Assembly: GCF_023703775.1 (NCBI RefSeq)
Contig: NZ_CP098515.1
Location: 90,568-154,567, forward strand
Direction of reading: 5' to 3'
DNA: 64,000 bases
Source: Haloplanus sp. GDY1
GTDB lineage: Archaea > Halobacteriota > Halobacteria > Halobacteriales > Haloferacaceae
Each line of letters begins with the position of its first letter. Positions within the stretch are counted from its first letter, which is position 1. This document shows positions 37,157-47,258 of the stretch, piece by piece. Under the pieces are notes generated by a model. The model had not been told where the DNA came from. It saw only the letters and a program-made list of their open reading frames with translations, and did no database searches. Made by a program: the position numbers and the translations under genes.

Positions 37157-38959
37157 TCACTCGACAGTTACGCTCTTCGCGAGATTGCGCGGTTTATCGA
37201 TCGGACGGTCTTTCTCGTTTGCAACATGGTATGCAAACAGTTGGAGCGCAACGTTGGCGACAAGTGGTTCAAGCGGACCACACGCTGGGATCTCAAATGT
37301 GGTGTCGGCCGCAGTTGTCGTCACAGTATCACTAGTGACCCCAATTACAGGTGCTCCACGGGATTCAACCTCTTTGACGTTGTGAACGGTCTTTTCAGCT
37401 TCGGCCTCGTCAGTGAGGATCGCGATCACAGGTGTCTCCGACGTTACGAGAGCGAGCGGGCCGTGTTTCAGTTCACCAGCAGCGAACCCCTCTGCGTGAT
37501 CGTAGGAGATCTCCTTGAGCTTAAGTGCGCTTTCGAGTGCAACAGGATACCCAGCCTGCCGTCCGATATAGAAGAACGCCTCGCTGTCGGCGTACGTCTC
37601 GGCGGCGTGTTCAATCACAGATTCTCGGTCAAGCACCTGTTGGACGGCACCAGGCAGGTTCCGCAGGCTTTCGAGGAGCTCAGTTGCGGCCTGAGATGTG
37701 AGTGCATTTCGAACCTGCCCTAAATGCACTGCGAAGAGCGTTGCAGTCGCAACCTGAGAGACGAACGTCTTGGTCGCGGCGACACCGATCTCCGGGCCGG
37801 CACGAATAAAGATGGTATCGTCCGCATCACGCGTGACGGTACTCCCGAGCGTATTCGTTAACGCGAGCGTACGTGCACCAGAACGGGAGGCATCTCGGAG
37901 TGCGGAGAGCGTATCTGCTGTTTCACCGCTCTGGGTGATGGCAAGCACAAGTGTTCGCCACGGATCACGATCTCCGGTGAACGCATATTCACTTGCCAAA
38001 TGTACCGTCACTCGGACGTCTGCGTGCGTTTCGAGAAGTGCCTTTGCGTACAGTCCAGCGTGATACGAGGTGCCGCAGGCAACGATCTGTATCTCGTCGA
38101 CCGACCGGAGATACTCCTCGGGCAGCGCCACGTCAAGATCGACACTAGTCGCAAGCTCATCGATCCGCCCCGAGATTGCCTGCCGGAGCGCGCGTGGCTG
38201 TTCGTGGATCTCCTTGAGCATATAGTGCTCGTAGCCGCTCTTCCCAGCTGCCTCAGCGTCCCAGTCCAGCGTTTCCGTCTCACGCTCAATCCGCTCCCCG
38301 TCGTTGTAGATCGTGACCTCGTCTGTAGTAATCCGAGCAATATCGCCTGATTCGAGATACGTCACGCGGTTCGTATGCTCAATAAACGCGGTAGCGTCAC
38401 TGCCGATAAACGTCGCGTCATCGCTATGTCCGAGTAAGATCGGACTATCCTCGCGTGCGACGACGATCCCTTCGTGACCTGCCGCCGTCACAGCAATCGC
38501 GTAACTGCCCTCAAGCTCATGAGTCGTCCGTTGGACTGCACTCAAAAGCGAGATTCCGTCGTGGAGATGTCTTTCGATCAGGTGAGGGATCACTTCGGTG
38601 TCGGTCTCACTCTCGAAAACGTGGGTCTCGCTGAGATCAGCTTTCAGCGCCTCGTAATTCTCGATGATACCATTGTGGACGACTGCGACCTCGCCAGTAC
38701 AGTCTGTGTGTGGATGGGCGTTCGTTTCGGTCGGCTCGCCGTGCGTACTCCAGCGTGTGTGACCAATCCCGGCTGTCGTGCCCTCCGCGCGTGGCGCCGT
38801 GAGTTCATTGACCTGTCCTTCGGTCTTGGCGATGGTGACTGTATCGTCAGCGAGGGCGATCCCCGCCGAGTCATACCCTCGATATTCGAGGTTTTTGAGT
38901 CCTTGGTGGACGATGCGCCCTGTCTCATCTGGGCCGATATAGCCAATGATTCCACACAT
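37157..38959 (-). CDS. glmS: Glutamine-fructose-6-phosphate transaminase (GlmS)
   Basis: About 600 aa. It makes glucosamine-6-P from fructose-6-P and glutamine, the first step of amino-sugar synthesis. The N-terminal glutaminase begins MCGIIGYIG with Cys2 as nucleophile. Two SIS domains follow (SGETADT near 345). The C-terminus ends KPRNLAKSVTVE as in the family. It follows the GlmU-like gene by 6 bases, so both are one operon. Confidence 0.96.
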   Translation of the reverse strand: MCGIIGYIGPDETGRIVHQGLKNLEYRGYDSAGIALADDTVTIAKTEGQVNELTAPRAEGTTAGIGHTRWSTHGEPTETNAHPHTDCTGEVAVVHNGIIENYEALKADLSETHVFESETDTEVIPHLIERHLHDGISLLSAVQRTTHELEGSYAIAVTAAGHEGIVVAREDSPILLGHSDDATFIGSDATAFIEHTNRVTYLESGDIARITTDEVTIYNDGERIERETETLDWDAEAAGKSGYEHYMLKEIHEQPRALRQAISGRIDELATSVDLDVALPEEYLRSVDEIQIVACGTSYHAGLYAKALLETHADVRVTVHLASEYAFTGDRDPWRTLVLAITQSGETADTLSALRDASRSGARTLALTNTLGSTVTRDADDTIFIRAGPEIGVAATKTFVSQVATATLFAVHLGQVRNALTSQAATELLESLRNLPGAVQQVLDRESVIEHAAETYADSEAFFYIGRQAGYPVALESALKLKEISYDHAEGFAAGELKHGPLALVTSETPVIAILTDEAEAEKTVHNVKEVESRGAPVIGVTSDTVTTTAADTTFEIPACGPLEPLVANVALQLFAYHVANEKDRPIDKPRNLAKSVTVE

Positions 38960-38965
38960 ACGTGA

Positions 38966-40132
38966 TTACCCCCGCTGGACGTGACTGTCGTCGTCGACGC
39001 GGCCCGACACGTAGGTCCCGCCCCCCAGCGTGGCGCCGTTCCCGACGATCGTTCCAGGGGAGATCGTGACGTTGCCGCCACCGGCCACGTTGTCACCGAG
39101 CAATGCCCCGAGAATGACATCTCGATGGAACGTCTCGTCAAGCACAACATCGGTTTGTCCACCCTCAATCGTGGTGTTCGGGCCGAGTGTTGTGTTCGAA
39201 CCGACAATGCAGTCCGTCACGACTGCCCCACGCTTGAGTGTCACATCAGATAAAAGAATCGTATTTTCCACGATTGCACCGGCGCCGATACTGACGTTGT
39301 CGCCGAGACTGACACCACGCAAGACCGCTGCTTGGGGATGTATCACAACATCGTCGCCGATAACAGTTTGGTTGGCGACGACGGCCGAGGCGTCGATGGT
39401 GATGCTTCGACCCGCCGTCTCCGGTGTTCGCTCCGTTCCGAGAAGCGTACTGTTGACCGTCAGGAGGTCCCACGGCTTCGAGACATCCAGCCACGTTCCC
39501 TGATAGCGAACTGCTTCGAGCCGCCGGTCGTCGATATAGGAGGTGAGTGCGTCGGTGAGGGCCTGTTCGCCGTGGGTGTCGGTGCGGCGGATCGCAGCGA
39601 AGATTTCGGGACCGAAGGCGTAGACACCAGCGTTGATATAATTCGATGTCGTGCGGTCGGGATGTGGCCGTTCGTCAAGCCCAACGACGGTCTGTCCGTC
39701 AAGCTCGACAACGCCATACCGACTCGGTGCCTCAACACGGGTGATTGCCATCACCGGATCAGTCGTCTCTTGCTGTCGGTCAATGACTGCCTCAATAAGC
39801 TCCGCGTCGATGATCCGATCACCGTTTAACGCGATGAACGACTCGCCGAGGTGCGATTCCGCCTGCAAGAGAGCGTGACCCGTACCGAGTTGGGGCTCCT
39901 GAACGACGTAGGTAATGTCAATATTTCGGTAAGTGTTGCCGATGTGGTTCTGGATACGTTCACGGTTTGCGCCGACAACACAGATCACCTCTGAGAGTAC
40001 AGTCTGGCTGAGCGCATTGAAAATATGTTCGAGAATCGGACGGTTCGCGACGGGAAGCATCGGCTTCGGACGGTTTTCTGTGAGCGGCCAGAGCCGCCGT
40101 CCCTTCCCCGCCGCGAGTACAACTGCCTTCAT
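38966..40132 (-). CDS. glmU: GlmU-like sugar-1-P nucleotidyltransferase with left-handed beta-helix
   Basis: About 388 aa. N-terminal pyrophosphorylase LAAGKGRRLWPLTENRPKPM, then a left-handed beta-helix with hexapeptide repeats (about 240-385). It would form UDP-GlcNAc or similar from sugar-1-P; the archaeal members can be acetyltransferases too. Start at ATG 40132. It lies with glmS in one operon. Confidence 0.9.
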   Translation of the reverse strand: MKAVVLAAGKGRRLWPLTENRPKPMLPVANRPILEHIFNALSQTVLSEVICVVGANRERIQNHIGNTYRNIDITYVVQEPQLGTGHALLQAESHLGESFIALNGDRIIDAELIEAVIDRQQETTDPVMAITRVEAPSRYGVVELDGQTVVGLDERPHPDRTTSNYINAGVYAFGPEIFAAIRRTDTHGEQALTDALTSYIDDRRLEAVRYQGTWLDVSKPWDLLTVNSTLLGTERTPETAGRSITIDASAVVANQTVIGDDVVIHPQAAVLRGVSLGDNVSIGAGAIVENTILLSDVTLKRGAVVTDCIVGSNTTLGPNTTIEGGQTDVVLDETFHRDVILGALLGDNVAGGGNVTISPGTIVGNGATLGGGTYVSGRVDDDSHVQRG

Positions 40133-40519
40133 ACACCCTGGTTTTCGTCGGTAGACATAGGCCTTTGGCAGATGCGCTGGGACTCTGCAGATCGGTAGAG
40201 TACTGAGGGAGTATAGCGGTAAAGGCCTCAGAAGCTCCTTTCGAATGACTCGATGAATTCGCTGGGTTCCTCAACCTTCAGCTTACGTGATGCGAGGCGA
40301 ATATCTCAATTTTAACCGTCGGAGGGTATCAGAAGTCGTCTTTGCTAAGTGGACGACTCTTTTCGTGCCCAGCGGCTTCTCGTACCGCTATCGCGTATTG
40401 GACACAACCACAGCGGTGGCTGAACGGGGTTATTCTTCGCTTGGAGCGATCTTCTTGCCAGCTGAGTATAAAAGTCGTAACGCAGGCCTTAAGATACACC
40501 GACTGACAATCACGCAGTA
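40133..40519. other. Divergent promoter region between two sugar operons
   Basis: No gene. A TATA box GTATAAAAG (40466-40474) precedes the sugar transferase start by about 46 bases. The minus-strand side lies ahead of the GlmU-like gene; the TATA there is unclear. Confidence 0.5.
40466..40474 (+). promoter_or_regulatory. TATA element of the sugar transferase
   Basis: GTATAAAAG, with a predicted RNA start near 40495-40500, giving a short leader before ATG 40520. Confidence 0.6.
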
Positions 40520-41926
40520 ATGGATACCGGCTGGCGCTATCGGCTCGCGAGTGTTCTAGGCGTGGCCGTGCTCACAGCCGTCGGAGTCGTCGCCGTGAAC
40601 AACGGGACGGTCCAGACGGCGGTGACGTCGCTGCCAATTCTGTCGCGACTGCCGACGGATCCGCCGAGTGGGGTTGAGTTCTCGATGGAGGTGTTGTTGT
40701 CCGTCGCCGTGATAACAGGAGTATTCCTCCCGTTGTACAAGCCCCAGCCGCGACGAATCCTTGACATCATCGCACTAGCCCACAAGCGGGTCCTCGTCGG
40801 CGTATTCGCGCTCGCGACGATCGGCTACTTCGATTACACCTACCGGCTGCCGCGGCTCACGCTCCTGTTGTTGGCGCCGATCCTACTTTTCGTGCTGCCG
40901 CTGTGGTTCATCTGGCTCCGCCAGCCTGACACGCGAACGGAACGGGCGGTCGTCGTCGGCGACGATCCCTCGATGATTGAGCGTATTGTTGAGGCGTACG
41001 ACGGGTCGATGTTAGGATACGTGACACCTCCGACTCCGTATCGATCCAGTGACGATCTCCCCGATCAGGAGTCGTACGGCGTCACCGACGGCGGACAGGC
41101 GTCTTCCGAACACGGGTACGTGGGCGGACTCTCCCGGTTCGAGGATGTGATCCAGAAGCACGGTGCCGACTCGGCGATCCTTGCATTCGAAGGTGCCGAC
41201 CGTGCGGAGTTCTTCGGTGCATTACATACCTGTTACGAACACGGGATCAACGCCAAAACCCACGTCGATCATGTCAACAGCCTCCTCGTCAATCCAACGA
41301 ACGACGAGGGACCGATCGTCGATATCGACCTCGAACCTTGGGACGTTCAAGACCGGATGCTTAAGCGACTGTTCGATGTCCTCTTTGCGGGGACCGCGCT
41401 GCTCGTCTTATCGCCGATTATCCTGCTGATCACAGTAGCGATCAAGATCGAAGGGCACGGCCCCGTGTTCTTCACCCAAGAGCGAACGTACAAATTCGGA
41501 AATACGTTTACTGTCTACAAATTCCGGACGTTGAAGCCGGTCGACGAGGACGTCGATCTCGATATCGACGGAAGCAGGCGGACCACCTTGGGTGATTTCC
41601 TCCGCGTAACTCATCTAGACGAGATACCACAACTGTGGTCCATCCTGACGGGCGAAATGAGTGTTGTCGGCCCCCGCCCAGCAATAACCGAACTTGAGTC
41701 TGACTACGAGAGCCAGGTAACTGATTGGCGACAGCGATGGTTCGTCAAACCCGGACTGACCGGACTGGCACAAATAAACGACGCGACCGGTAAAGAGCCT
41801 CAGCAAAAGCTCCGATACGACATAGAGTATATCCGCAAACAGTCGTTCACGTACGACATCCAGATCGTCTTGCGGCAGATCTGGAAGGTGCTTGAAGACG
41901 TCTGGGGTTCCCTCTATGACAATTAG
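40520..41926 (+). CDS. Polyprenyl-phosphate sugar-1-P transferase
   Basis: About 468 aa. Several N-terminal membrane segments, then a CoA-binding-like domain and the C-terminal catalytic bac_transf domain (KRLFDVLFAGTALLVLSP, FFTQERTYKFG, SVVGPRPAITE). It puts the first sugar phosphate on the lipid carrier. Its stop overlaps by 4 bases with the stop of the convergent epimerase gene (41923-42840). Confidence 0.93.
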   Translation: MDTGWRYRLASVLGVAVLTAVGVVAVNNGTVQTAVTSLPILSRLPTDPPSGVEFSMEVLLSVAVITGVFLPLYKPQPRRILDIIALAHKRVLVGVFALATIGYFDYTYRLPRLTLLLLAPILLFVLPLWFIWLRQPDTRTERAVVVGDDPSMIERIVEAYDGSMLGYVTPPTPYRSSDDLPDQESYGVTDGGQASSEHGYVGGLSRFEDVIQKHGADSAILAFEGADRAEFFGALHTCYEHGINAKTHVDHVNSLLVNPTNDEGPIVDIDLEPWDVQDRMLKRLFDVLFAGTALLVLSPIILLITVAIKIEGHGPVFFTQERTYKFGNTFTVYKFRTLKPVDEDVDLDIDGSRRTTLGDFLRVTHLDEIPQLWSILTGEMSVVGPRPAITELESDYESQVTDWRQRWFVKPGLTGLAQINDATGKEPQQKLRYDIEYIRKQSFTYDIQIVLRQIWKVLEDVWGSLYDN

Positions 41927-42840
41927 GACATCAGCGATTTGAGTCCCTGTTGTAGCGGTATTCTCGGCTCAAAATCCATCTTGTCCCGTATCAGCGTGAT
42001 ATCCGCTTCACTCTCCGCGATATCTCCTTTCCGCTCCGCTATGTGAACGATATCTGAATTCGAATCTGATAGATCCTGGATTGTCTCGGCCAATTCTCGG
42101 ATCGAAGTCGCTGAACCGGTACCGACGTTGTACGCGTATCCCGTTTCGTCCGTCTCGGCCGCGTACATATTCGCCCGCACGATATCGTCCACGTGAACGA
42201 AATCACGTGTCTGCTGGCCGTCGCCCTCGACCGTCAGATCTTCTCCGGACTCGGCTTGCTCTCTGAAGATACTTATCACGCCGCTGTAGTCTCCAGCCGA
42301 TTGACGCGGCCCGTAGACGTTGAAATAGCGGAGGGCCACCGTTTCAATGTCATACAGCTCGTTGTACAGCCGCGTGTAGCGATCGACAGTTAGCTTCTCC
42401 AAGCCGTACGGTGAGCTAGGCTCCTTCCGGTGACCCTCGTCTATCGGCGTGTATTCAGGGTTACCGTAGATGGCACAACTCGACGCCACGATCACACGGA
42501 AGTCCCGCTGCCGAGCCAATTCTAAGATGTCTATCGTCGGTTCGAGGTTACTGGAGAAACTTCCGGGAGGATCTTCTATCGAGCGTTCGACGCTGACCTG
42601 TGCGGCCTGATGGAACACGATATCGACGCCCTGAGTCGCCCGTGACAAATCGTCCGTGCTACGAACGTCTCCGACGATGAGCTCTGCGTGCGCAGGCAGA
42701 TTCTCCCGTGATCCGGTAGAGAGGTTGTCGAGAACCCGGACCTCGTTGTCGTCGACGAGCCGATCGACGAGGTGCGATCCGATGAACCCGGCTCCACCTG
42801 TAACGAGAACGGTCTGATCCGTTGGGCCCCTTTCAGTCAT
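41923..42840 (-). CDS. NAD-dependent nucleotide-sugar epimerase (GalE-like)
   Basis: About 305 aa SDR-fold enzyme. NAD motif TGGAGFIGSHLVD at N-terminus, catalytic SS (VASSCAIYG) and Y-x3-K (SPYGLEK). RYFNVYGPRQ present. The likely substrate is UDP-glucose/GlcNAc family. A broken paralogue is at 46250-47172. Start ATG 42840 overlaps the dehydrogenase stop at 42837-42839. Confidence 0.92.
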   Translation of the reverse strand: MTERGPTDQTVLVTGGAGFIGSHLVDRLVDDNEVRVLDNLSTGSRENLPAHAELIVGDVRSTDDLSRATQGVDIVFHQAAQVSVERSIEDPPGSFSSNLEPTIDILELARQRDFRVIVASSCAIYGNPEYTPIDEGHRKEPSSPYGLEKLTVDRYTRLYNELYDIETVALRYFNVYGPRQSAGDYSGVISIFREQAESGEDLTVEGDGQQTRDFVHVDDIVRANMYAAETDETGYAYNVGTGSATSIRELAETIQDLSDSNSDIVHIAERKGDIAESEADITLIRDKMDFEPRIPLQQGLKSLMS

Positions 42841-44174
42841 CGCTGTCCACCCGCGGGTAAGTGTTCGCGAGAGCGCGGCGGTAGCTCCGTATCGACGTTC
42901 CCGAGCGTCACCACAGTTGCGGACGTGTCAGCCGGCATCGCGTTCTTCGCGTCGTAGACGAAGCTCGCCCGGTCGCCGATCCGCTCCAGATCGAACGCGT
43001 CGTGATCCACGAGGAGAACGACCGCGTCGGCCGCCTCAATCTCCCCGTCGCTCACGGCGTCCACGATCGGGATCCGGGCTTCCTCGGGGTCGACGTGCGG
43101 ATCGACGAGAGTCACGTCAGCGTGTCCGCGGAGACCCTCGAACACGTCGATCGCAGGCGAGTGCCTGGGATCACTGACGTTCGGCTTATACGCCGCGCCG
43201 AACGCCAGCACCGAGGCGTCATCGAGAGAGACGTCACGGGCTTCAAGCGCGGTAGTCACGCCGTCGACGACCCGGTCGGGCATCCTCTCGTTCACCTCGT
43301 GAGCGTGCTCGATGAACGGGAGTTCCGTCCCGAGTTCACTCGCCCGCCAGATCAGGAACTGCGGGTCGATCGGGATACAGTGGCCGCCGACGCCCGGTCC
43401 GGGCTCGAACGCCTGGAAGCCGAACGGTTTGGTCCCGGCCGCCTCGATCGCCTCCCACACGTCGGCGTTGAGCCGCTCGACGAGCGCGACGAGTTGGTTC
43501 ACGAGCGCGATGTTCACCATCCGGTAGGTGTTCTCTAGGGTCTTCGAGAGTGCTGCCGTCTCGGTCGCGTCTACCGGAACGGTCTCGGTGATGGTCCCGA
43601 AGAGCGTCCTCGCAGCGTCCCGAGCGGTCGGGTCGTTGGCACCAACCACGAGTGGGATGTCACCGATCTCGTGGCCTCCGCCGGGGTTGAGCCGTTCGGG
43701 AACCATCGCGAACAACGTTGAGCCGGCAGCCCGGTCGGCGGTGACGATCGGGGCGACCACCTCGTTCGTCGCACCCGGATAGACGGTGCTGGAGACGACG
43801 ACCAGCGTTTCGCGCTCGCCCGCCTGCTTGGCGACGGTTTTCGCGGCGGCTTTGATCGCTCCCATCGCCGGCTTTCCATCCGAGATGTCGGTGGGAACCG
43901 CGATGACGTACGCGTCACAGTCCGCGACGACGTCGGAAGTTGCCGCCGGGGTGAATCCGTCGTTGAGTCCGCTCGTGAGGTCGGCGTCGCTCACGTCGTC
44001 AACGTAGCTGTCTCGGGCCCGCAGGCGCTCGACTCGCTTCTCGGCGATGTCGAACCCGTGGACGTCGAACCCGGCCTCCACGAAGGCGAGGCTCAACGGC
44101 AGGCCGACATATCCAAGCCCGATCACGCCGATTTTAGCCTCGCGGTCGGCGAGGCGTTCCTCGACGCCCCGCAT
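42837..44174 (-). CDS. UDP-sugar dehydrogenase (AglM/WecC type)
   Basis: About 445 aa. Rossmann start KIGVIGLGYVGLPLSLAF, central catalytic Cys in GGHCIPIDP, C-terminal UDP-binding domain. It would oxidise a UDP-sugar to the uronic acid. ATG 44174 shares ATGA with the stop of the upstream epimerase; the neighbouring TTG at 44177 is not needed. Confidence 0.93.
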   Translation of the reverse strand: MRGVEERLADREAKIGVIGLGYVGLPLSLAFVEAGFDVHGFDIAEKRVERLRARDSYVDDVSDADLTSGLNDGFTPAATSDVVADCDAYVIAVPTDISDGKPAMGAIKAAAKTVAKQAGERETLVVVSSTVYPGATNEVVAPIVTADRAAGSTLFAMVPERLNPGGGHEIGDIPLVVGANDPTARDAARTLFGTITETVPVDATETAALSKTLENTYRMVNIALVNQLVALVERLNADVWEAIEAAGTKPFGFQAFEPGPGVGGHCIPIDPQFLIWRASELGTELPFIEHAHEVNERMPDRVVDGVTTALEARDVSLDDASVLAFGAAYKPNVSDPRHSPAIDVFEGLRGHADVTLVDPHVDPEEARIPIVDAVSDGEIEAADAVVLLVDHDAFDLERIGDRASFVYDAKNAMPADTSATVVTLGNVDTELPPRSREHLPAGGQR

Positions 44175-45145
44175 CAATCGATCACCTCGTCGGTTCGTTC
44201 GTCGATCACATCACGCAGGATCCAGTCGAGATCCGCTGTGGGGGATTGACCAAGCACGTCGCGGAGCTTCGAGACGTCTGGCTCGCGCTCGTCGGGCTCC
44301 TCGAAGTCCTCGTCGTACGCCTCCTCGAAGGGAATGTGTGTGATATCCGAGTCGGAGCCGGTGAGTTCGATGACGCGCTTGGCGAGATCGTTGATCGACG
44401 TGGGACCCGGGGCGCCGACGTTGAACACGTCGTCGTGCGCGTCGGAGGTCGTCAGGAGGTCGTGGGTGATCGAGACGGCGTCTTCGACGTGGGTGAAGCT
44501 GCGCGTCTGCGTGCCATCACCGTAGACAGTGAGATCGTCGCCGGCGAGCGCCTGTTCGACGAACGTGGGGATCACCATCCCGTACTGCCCCGTCTGCCGC
44601 GGCCCCACGATGTTGAAGTAGCGGCCGACGACGACTGGGAGGTCGCGTTCGTTGTGGAATCCCAGCGCCAGAAATTCGTCGGCAGCCTTGGCGGTGGCGT
44701 ATCCCCATCTCGGCGAGGTGGTCGAACCGTACACGCGGTCGTCCTCCTCCGCGAACGGGACGGCCTCCGACTTGCCGTACACTTCCGAGGAGGACGCGAT
44801 GAACGTCGGTGTGACGTCGCTCGCAGCAGCTTCGAGGACGTTTTCGGTCCCTTCGAGATTCGTCCGCATCGACTCTAGCGGATTCTCGACGATCGTCTTC
44901 ACGCCGACGGCGGCCGCGAGATGATAGACGGCGTCCGCGTCGGCGACGAGGTCGGCGACGAGGGAACCGTTGCGAACGTCGCCGTCGACCGTTTCGAGAC
45001 GGTCGGTGTCGAGGTGTGCGAGGTTCGACGCGCTCCCCGTCGAAAAGTCGTCGAGAACGACAACCTGATGGTCGGTCTCGGCGAGGAGGTGGTCGACGAG
45101 ATGCGAACCGATGAATCCCGCCCCGCCGGTGATCAGAACTGACAT
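44174..45145 (-). CDS. NAD-dependent epimerase/dehydratase
   Basis: About 323 aa SDR enzyme. TGGAGFIGSHLVDHLL at N-terminus, catalytic Ser in ASSSEVYG, Y-x3-K in WGYATAK. RYFNIVGPRQTGQYG is present. It acts on UDP-sugars, perhaps as C4-epimerase or decarboxylase-like. ATG at 45145 used; translationally coupled with the dehydrogenase. Confidence 0.9.
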   Translation of the reverse strand: MSVLITGGAGFIGSHLVDHLLAETDHQVVVLDDFSTGSASNLAHLDTDRLETVDGDVRNGSLVADLVADADAVYHLAAAVGVKTIVENPLESMRTNLEGTENVLEAAASDVTPTFIASSSEVYGKSEAVPFAEEDDRVYGSTTSPRWGYATAKAADEFLALGFHNERDLPVVVGRYFNIVGPRQTGQYGMVIPTFVEQALAGDDLTVYGDGTQTRSFTHVEDAVSITHDLLTTSDAHDDVFNVGAPGPTSINDLAKRVIELTGSDSDITHIPFEEAYDEDFEEPDEREPDVSKLRDVLGQSPTADLDWILRDVIDERTDEVID

Positions 45146-45322
45146 CAATCGGAATAATATCCGTGGTAGGGCAACGTTAACCTTGTGTATTTCGCTGTTC
45201 TCTGTCGCGTATCGAGCACACTGGTGACGAGCGGTCGATCGAGTCGGCGCTGCGGAACTTCGCGATCGCGTCGGCAGTTATGTGATGACAGGACTTCGAA
45301 CGGACGAAGGACTAGTCCGTGA

Positions 45323-46105
45323 TCAGCCGCCCGTCTCGATCGCGTCGCCCTCTGGGTCGGCCGTCTCAGTCGTGGTCGCGACATCCGGATCCGTGTCGCT
45401 GGAGAGATGCCGTTCGGCTTCCTCGCGATCCTCGGGATAGCCCACGTCGATCCGCCAGCCGTTGAGACCAATGGCGTCGATTGTGCGGCCCGACTGGATG
45501 AGGAGGTCGATCGCATCGCTTATTTCGTACTCGTTGCGGTTCGAGGGCTGGACGAGGTGGCACGCGTGGAAGATAGCGGGCGAGAAGGTGTAGAAGCCGG
45601 TCATCACGAGGTTCGACGGGGGGTCCTCGGGCTTCTCGACCACGTCGGTGATCTCGCCGTACTGATTGGTGTCACAGACGCCGTAGCGGGAGGCGTCCTC
45701 CCACGGGACCTTCTCGACGAGGAAGGCGGCGTCCGCACGGTCCTCGCGCTGGCGGTGGACCACGTCTTGGAGGTTCGCCTGGAAGATGTTGTCGCCGAGC
45801 ATCAGCATAAAGTCGTCGCTGATGTGCTTCTCGGCCGTGAGGAGGGCGTGGGCTAGCCCCTTTTGCTCGCGCTGGTGGGTGTAGGTGATCGGGACGCCCT
45901 CGTACTCGTCGCCGTAGTGATCGATGATGGCCTCCTTCATATAGCCGACGACGACGATGAGCTCGTCCGCGCCAAGCTCGATGAGCTGGTCGAAACAGTG
46001 GGTGATGAGCGGCTTCCCGTCGACTTCGACCATTCCCTTTGGCTTGTCCTCGGTCAACGGCCGGAGGCGCGTGCCCTCGCCGGCCGAGAGTACGACGGCT
46101 TTCAT
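45323..46105 (-). CDS. Sugar-1-P nucleotidyltransferase (AglF/RmlA-like)
   Basis: About 260 aa. Start SAGEGTRLRPLTEDKPKGM, metal-binding MLGDNIF, sugar-binding VEKVPWEDASRYGV. It makes a nucleotide-activated glucose-type sugar. No left-handed helix, so unlike the two GlmU-like genes. It lies 177 bases upstream of the epimerase. Confidence 0.93.
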   Translation of the reverse strand: MKAVVLSAGEGTRLRPLTEDKPKGMVEVDGKPLITHCFDQLIELGADELIVVVGYMKEAIIDHYGDEYEGVPITYTHQREQKGLAHALLTAEKHISDDFMLMLGDNIFQANLQDVVHRQREDRADAAFLVEKVPWEDASRYGVCDTNQYGEITDVVEKPEDPPSNLVMTGFYTFSPAIFHACHLVQPSNRNEYEISDAIDLLIQSGRTIDAIGLNGWRIDVGYPEDREEAERHLSSDTDPDVATTTETADPEGDAIETGG

Positions 46106-46249
46106 TATAGTACTCGGACGTTCTGTTTATTCGAGTATAAGGATTTGTCTTTTTGATCCTGTGCGTCGGCGTTGACGAGGACTGGTACCTTTCTTTGCGA
46201 TCTTCGAATACAGACGAGAAATTCGAATCTTCGAGTTGTGCCGTGATCT

Positions 46250-47172
46250 GCGGATCGGGTAACAGCATCTCCTGAATACCGTCTTCGGGATCAATCGTCG
46301 GGTCGTACCCAAGTTCGTCTCGCGCCTTTCCAATATCTGCAACACTCTGTTCGATGTCCCCGGAGCGGCTTTCGGTATGGACAATCTCTGACGTGCTTTC
46401 AGTTGACTTCCGCATCAACTCAGCCAGCTCTCGGATTGAGATACTCGAACCAGTTCCGACGTTGAACGCTTCCCCGACCGCGTCCGTCTCCGCGGCCAGT
46501 AGGTTCGCCTGGACGACGTCGAAGACATGAACGAAGTCTCGCATCTGTGTGCCGTCCCCGTGAACGGTCACTGGTTCGTCGTTCACCAACTGGTCCGCGA
46601 AGATACTGATGACGCCGCTGTACGGTCCCCCTCGCTGTCGCGGACCCTACACGTTGAAATAGCAGAGAACAACCGTTTCGAGTCCATAGATATCGTGGTA
46701 CGTCCGTGCCTGATGATCCAGATAGGGTTTATCGATACCGTAAAAGGTGAGTTCGGACGTTTCGGATCCGATTCGGCGACTGGGATACTCTGTGGTCGAT
46801 CATATATGGCGGCGCTCGATACAAGGACGACGCGAACGTTGTTCTCACGTGCGGTTTCGAGGACTGACAGGGTCGGGGTCGCGTTCGTTGCGTGGGAGAG
46901 CGTCGGCCGCTTTACCGACTTGTCGACGCTGACGAGAGCGGCTTCGTGAAACACTAGATCTTTCCCGTCTATCGCGCGCTCGACGGTGTCGCGGTCGCGG
47001 ATGTCTCCCTTGATCACGGTTGCCTCGGGATTGACCTTCTCGCGGTAGCCGGTCGAGAAGTCGCCAAGGATCGTTACGTCGTTGACTCCAACGAGCGCAT
47101 CAACGAAATGGCGCCTGATGAATCCCGCACTACCGGTGACGAGGATGTTTCGATCCTCTGGGAGTAGCGGTC
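46250..47172 (-). pseudogene. Broken epimerase (GalE-like)
   Basis: Reading from 47160, the NAD motif is mutated (TGSAGFIRRHF for TGGAGFIGSH). A one-base loss near 46740 shifts the frame, and the codon of Tyr in YFNVYGPRQ is a TAG (about 46650). The C-terminal part resumes with VTVHGDGTQMRDFVH. It is a close paralogue of the intact gene at 41923-42840. Confidence 0.85.
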
Positions 47173-47258
47173 ATACGAAATCTTCTCGGGTGAGTGTTTA
47201 ATAGCCTCCGGGTTTGAGATCGGGGTTGTTTTGACCCTCCCCGGGATAGGACAGTCTA

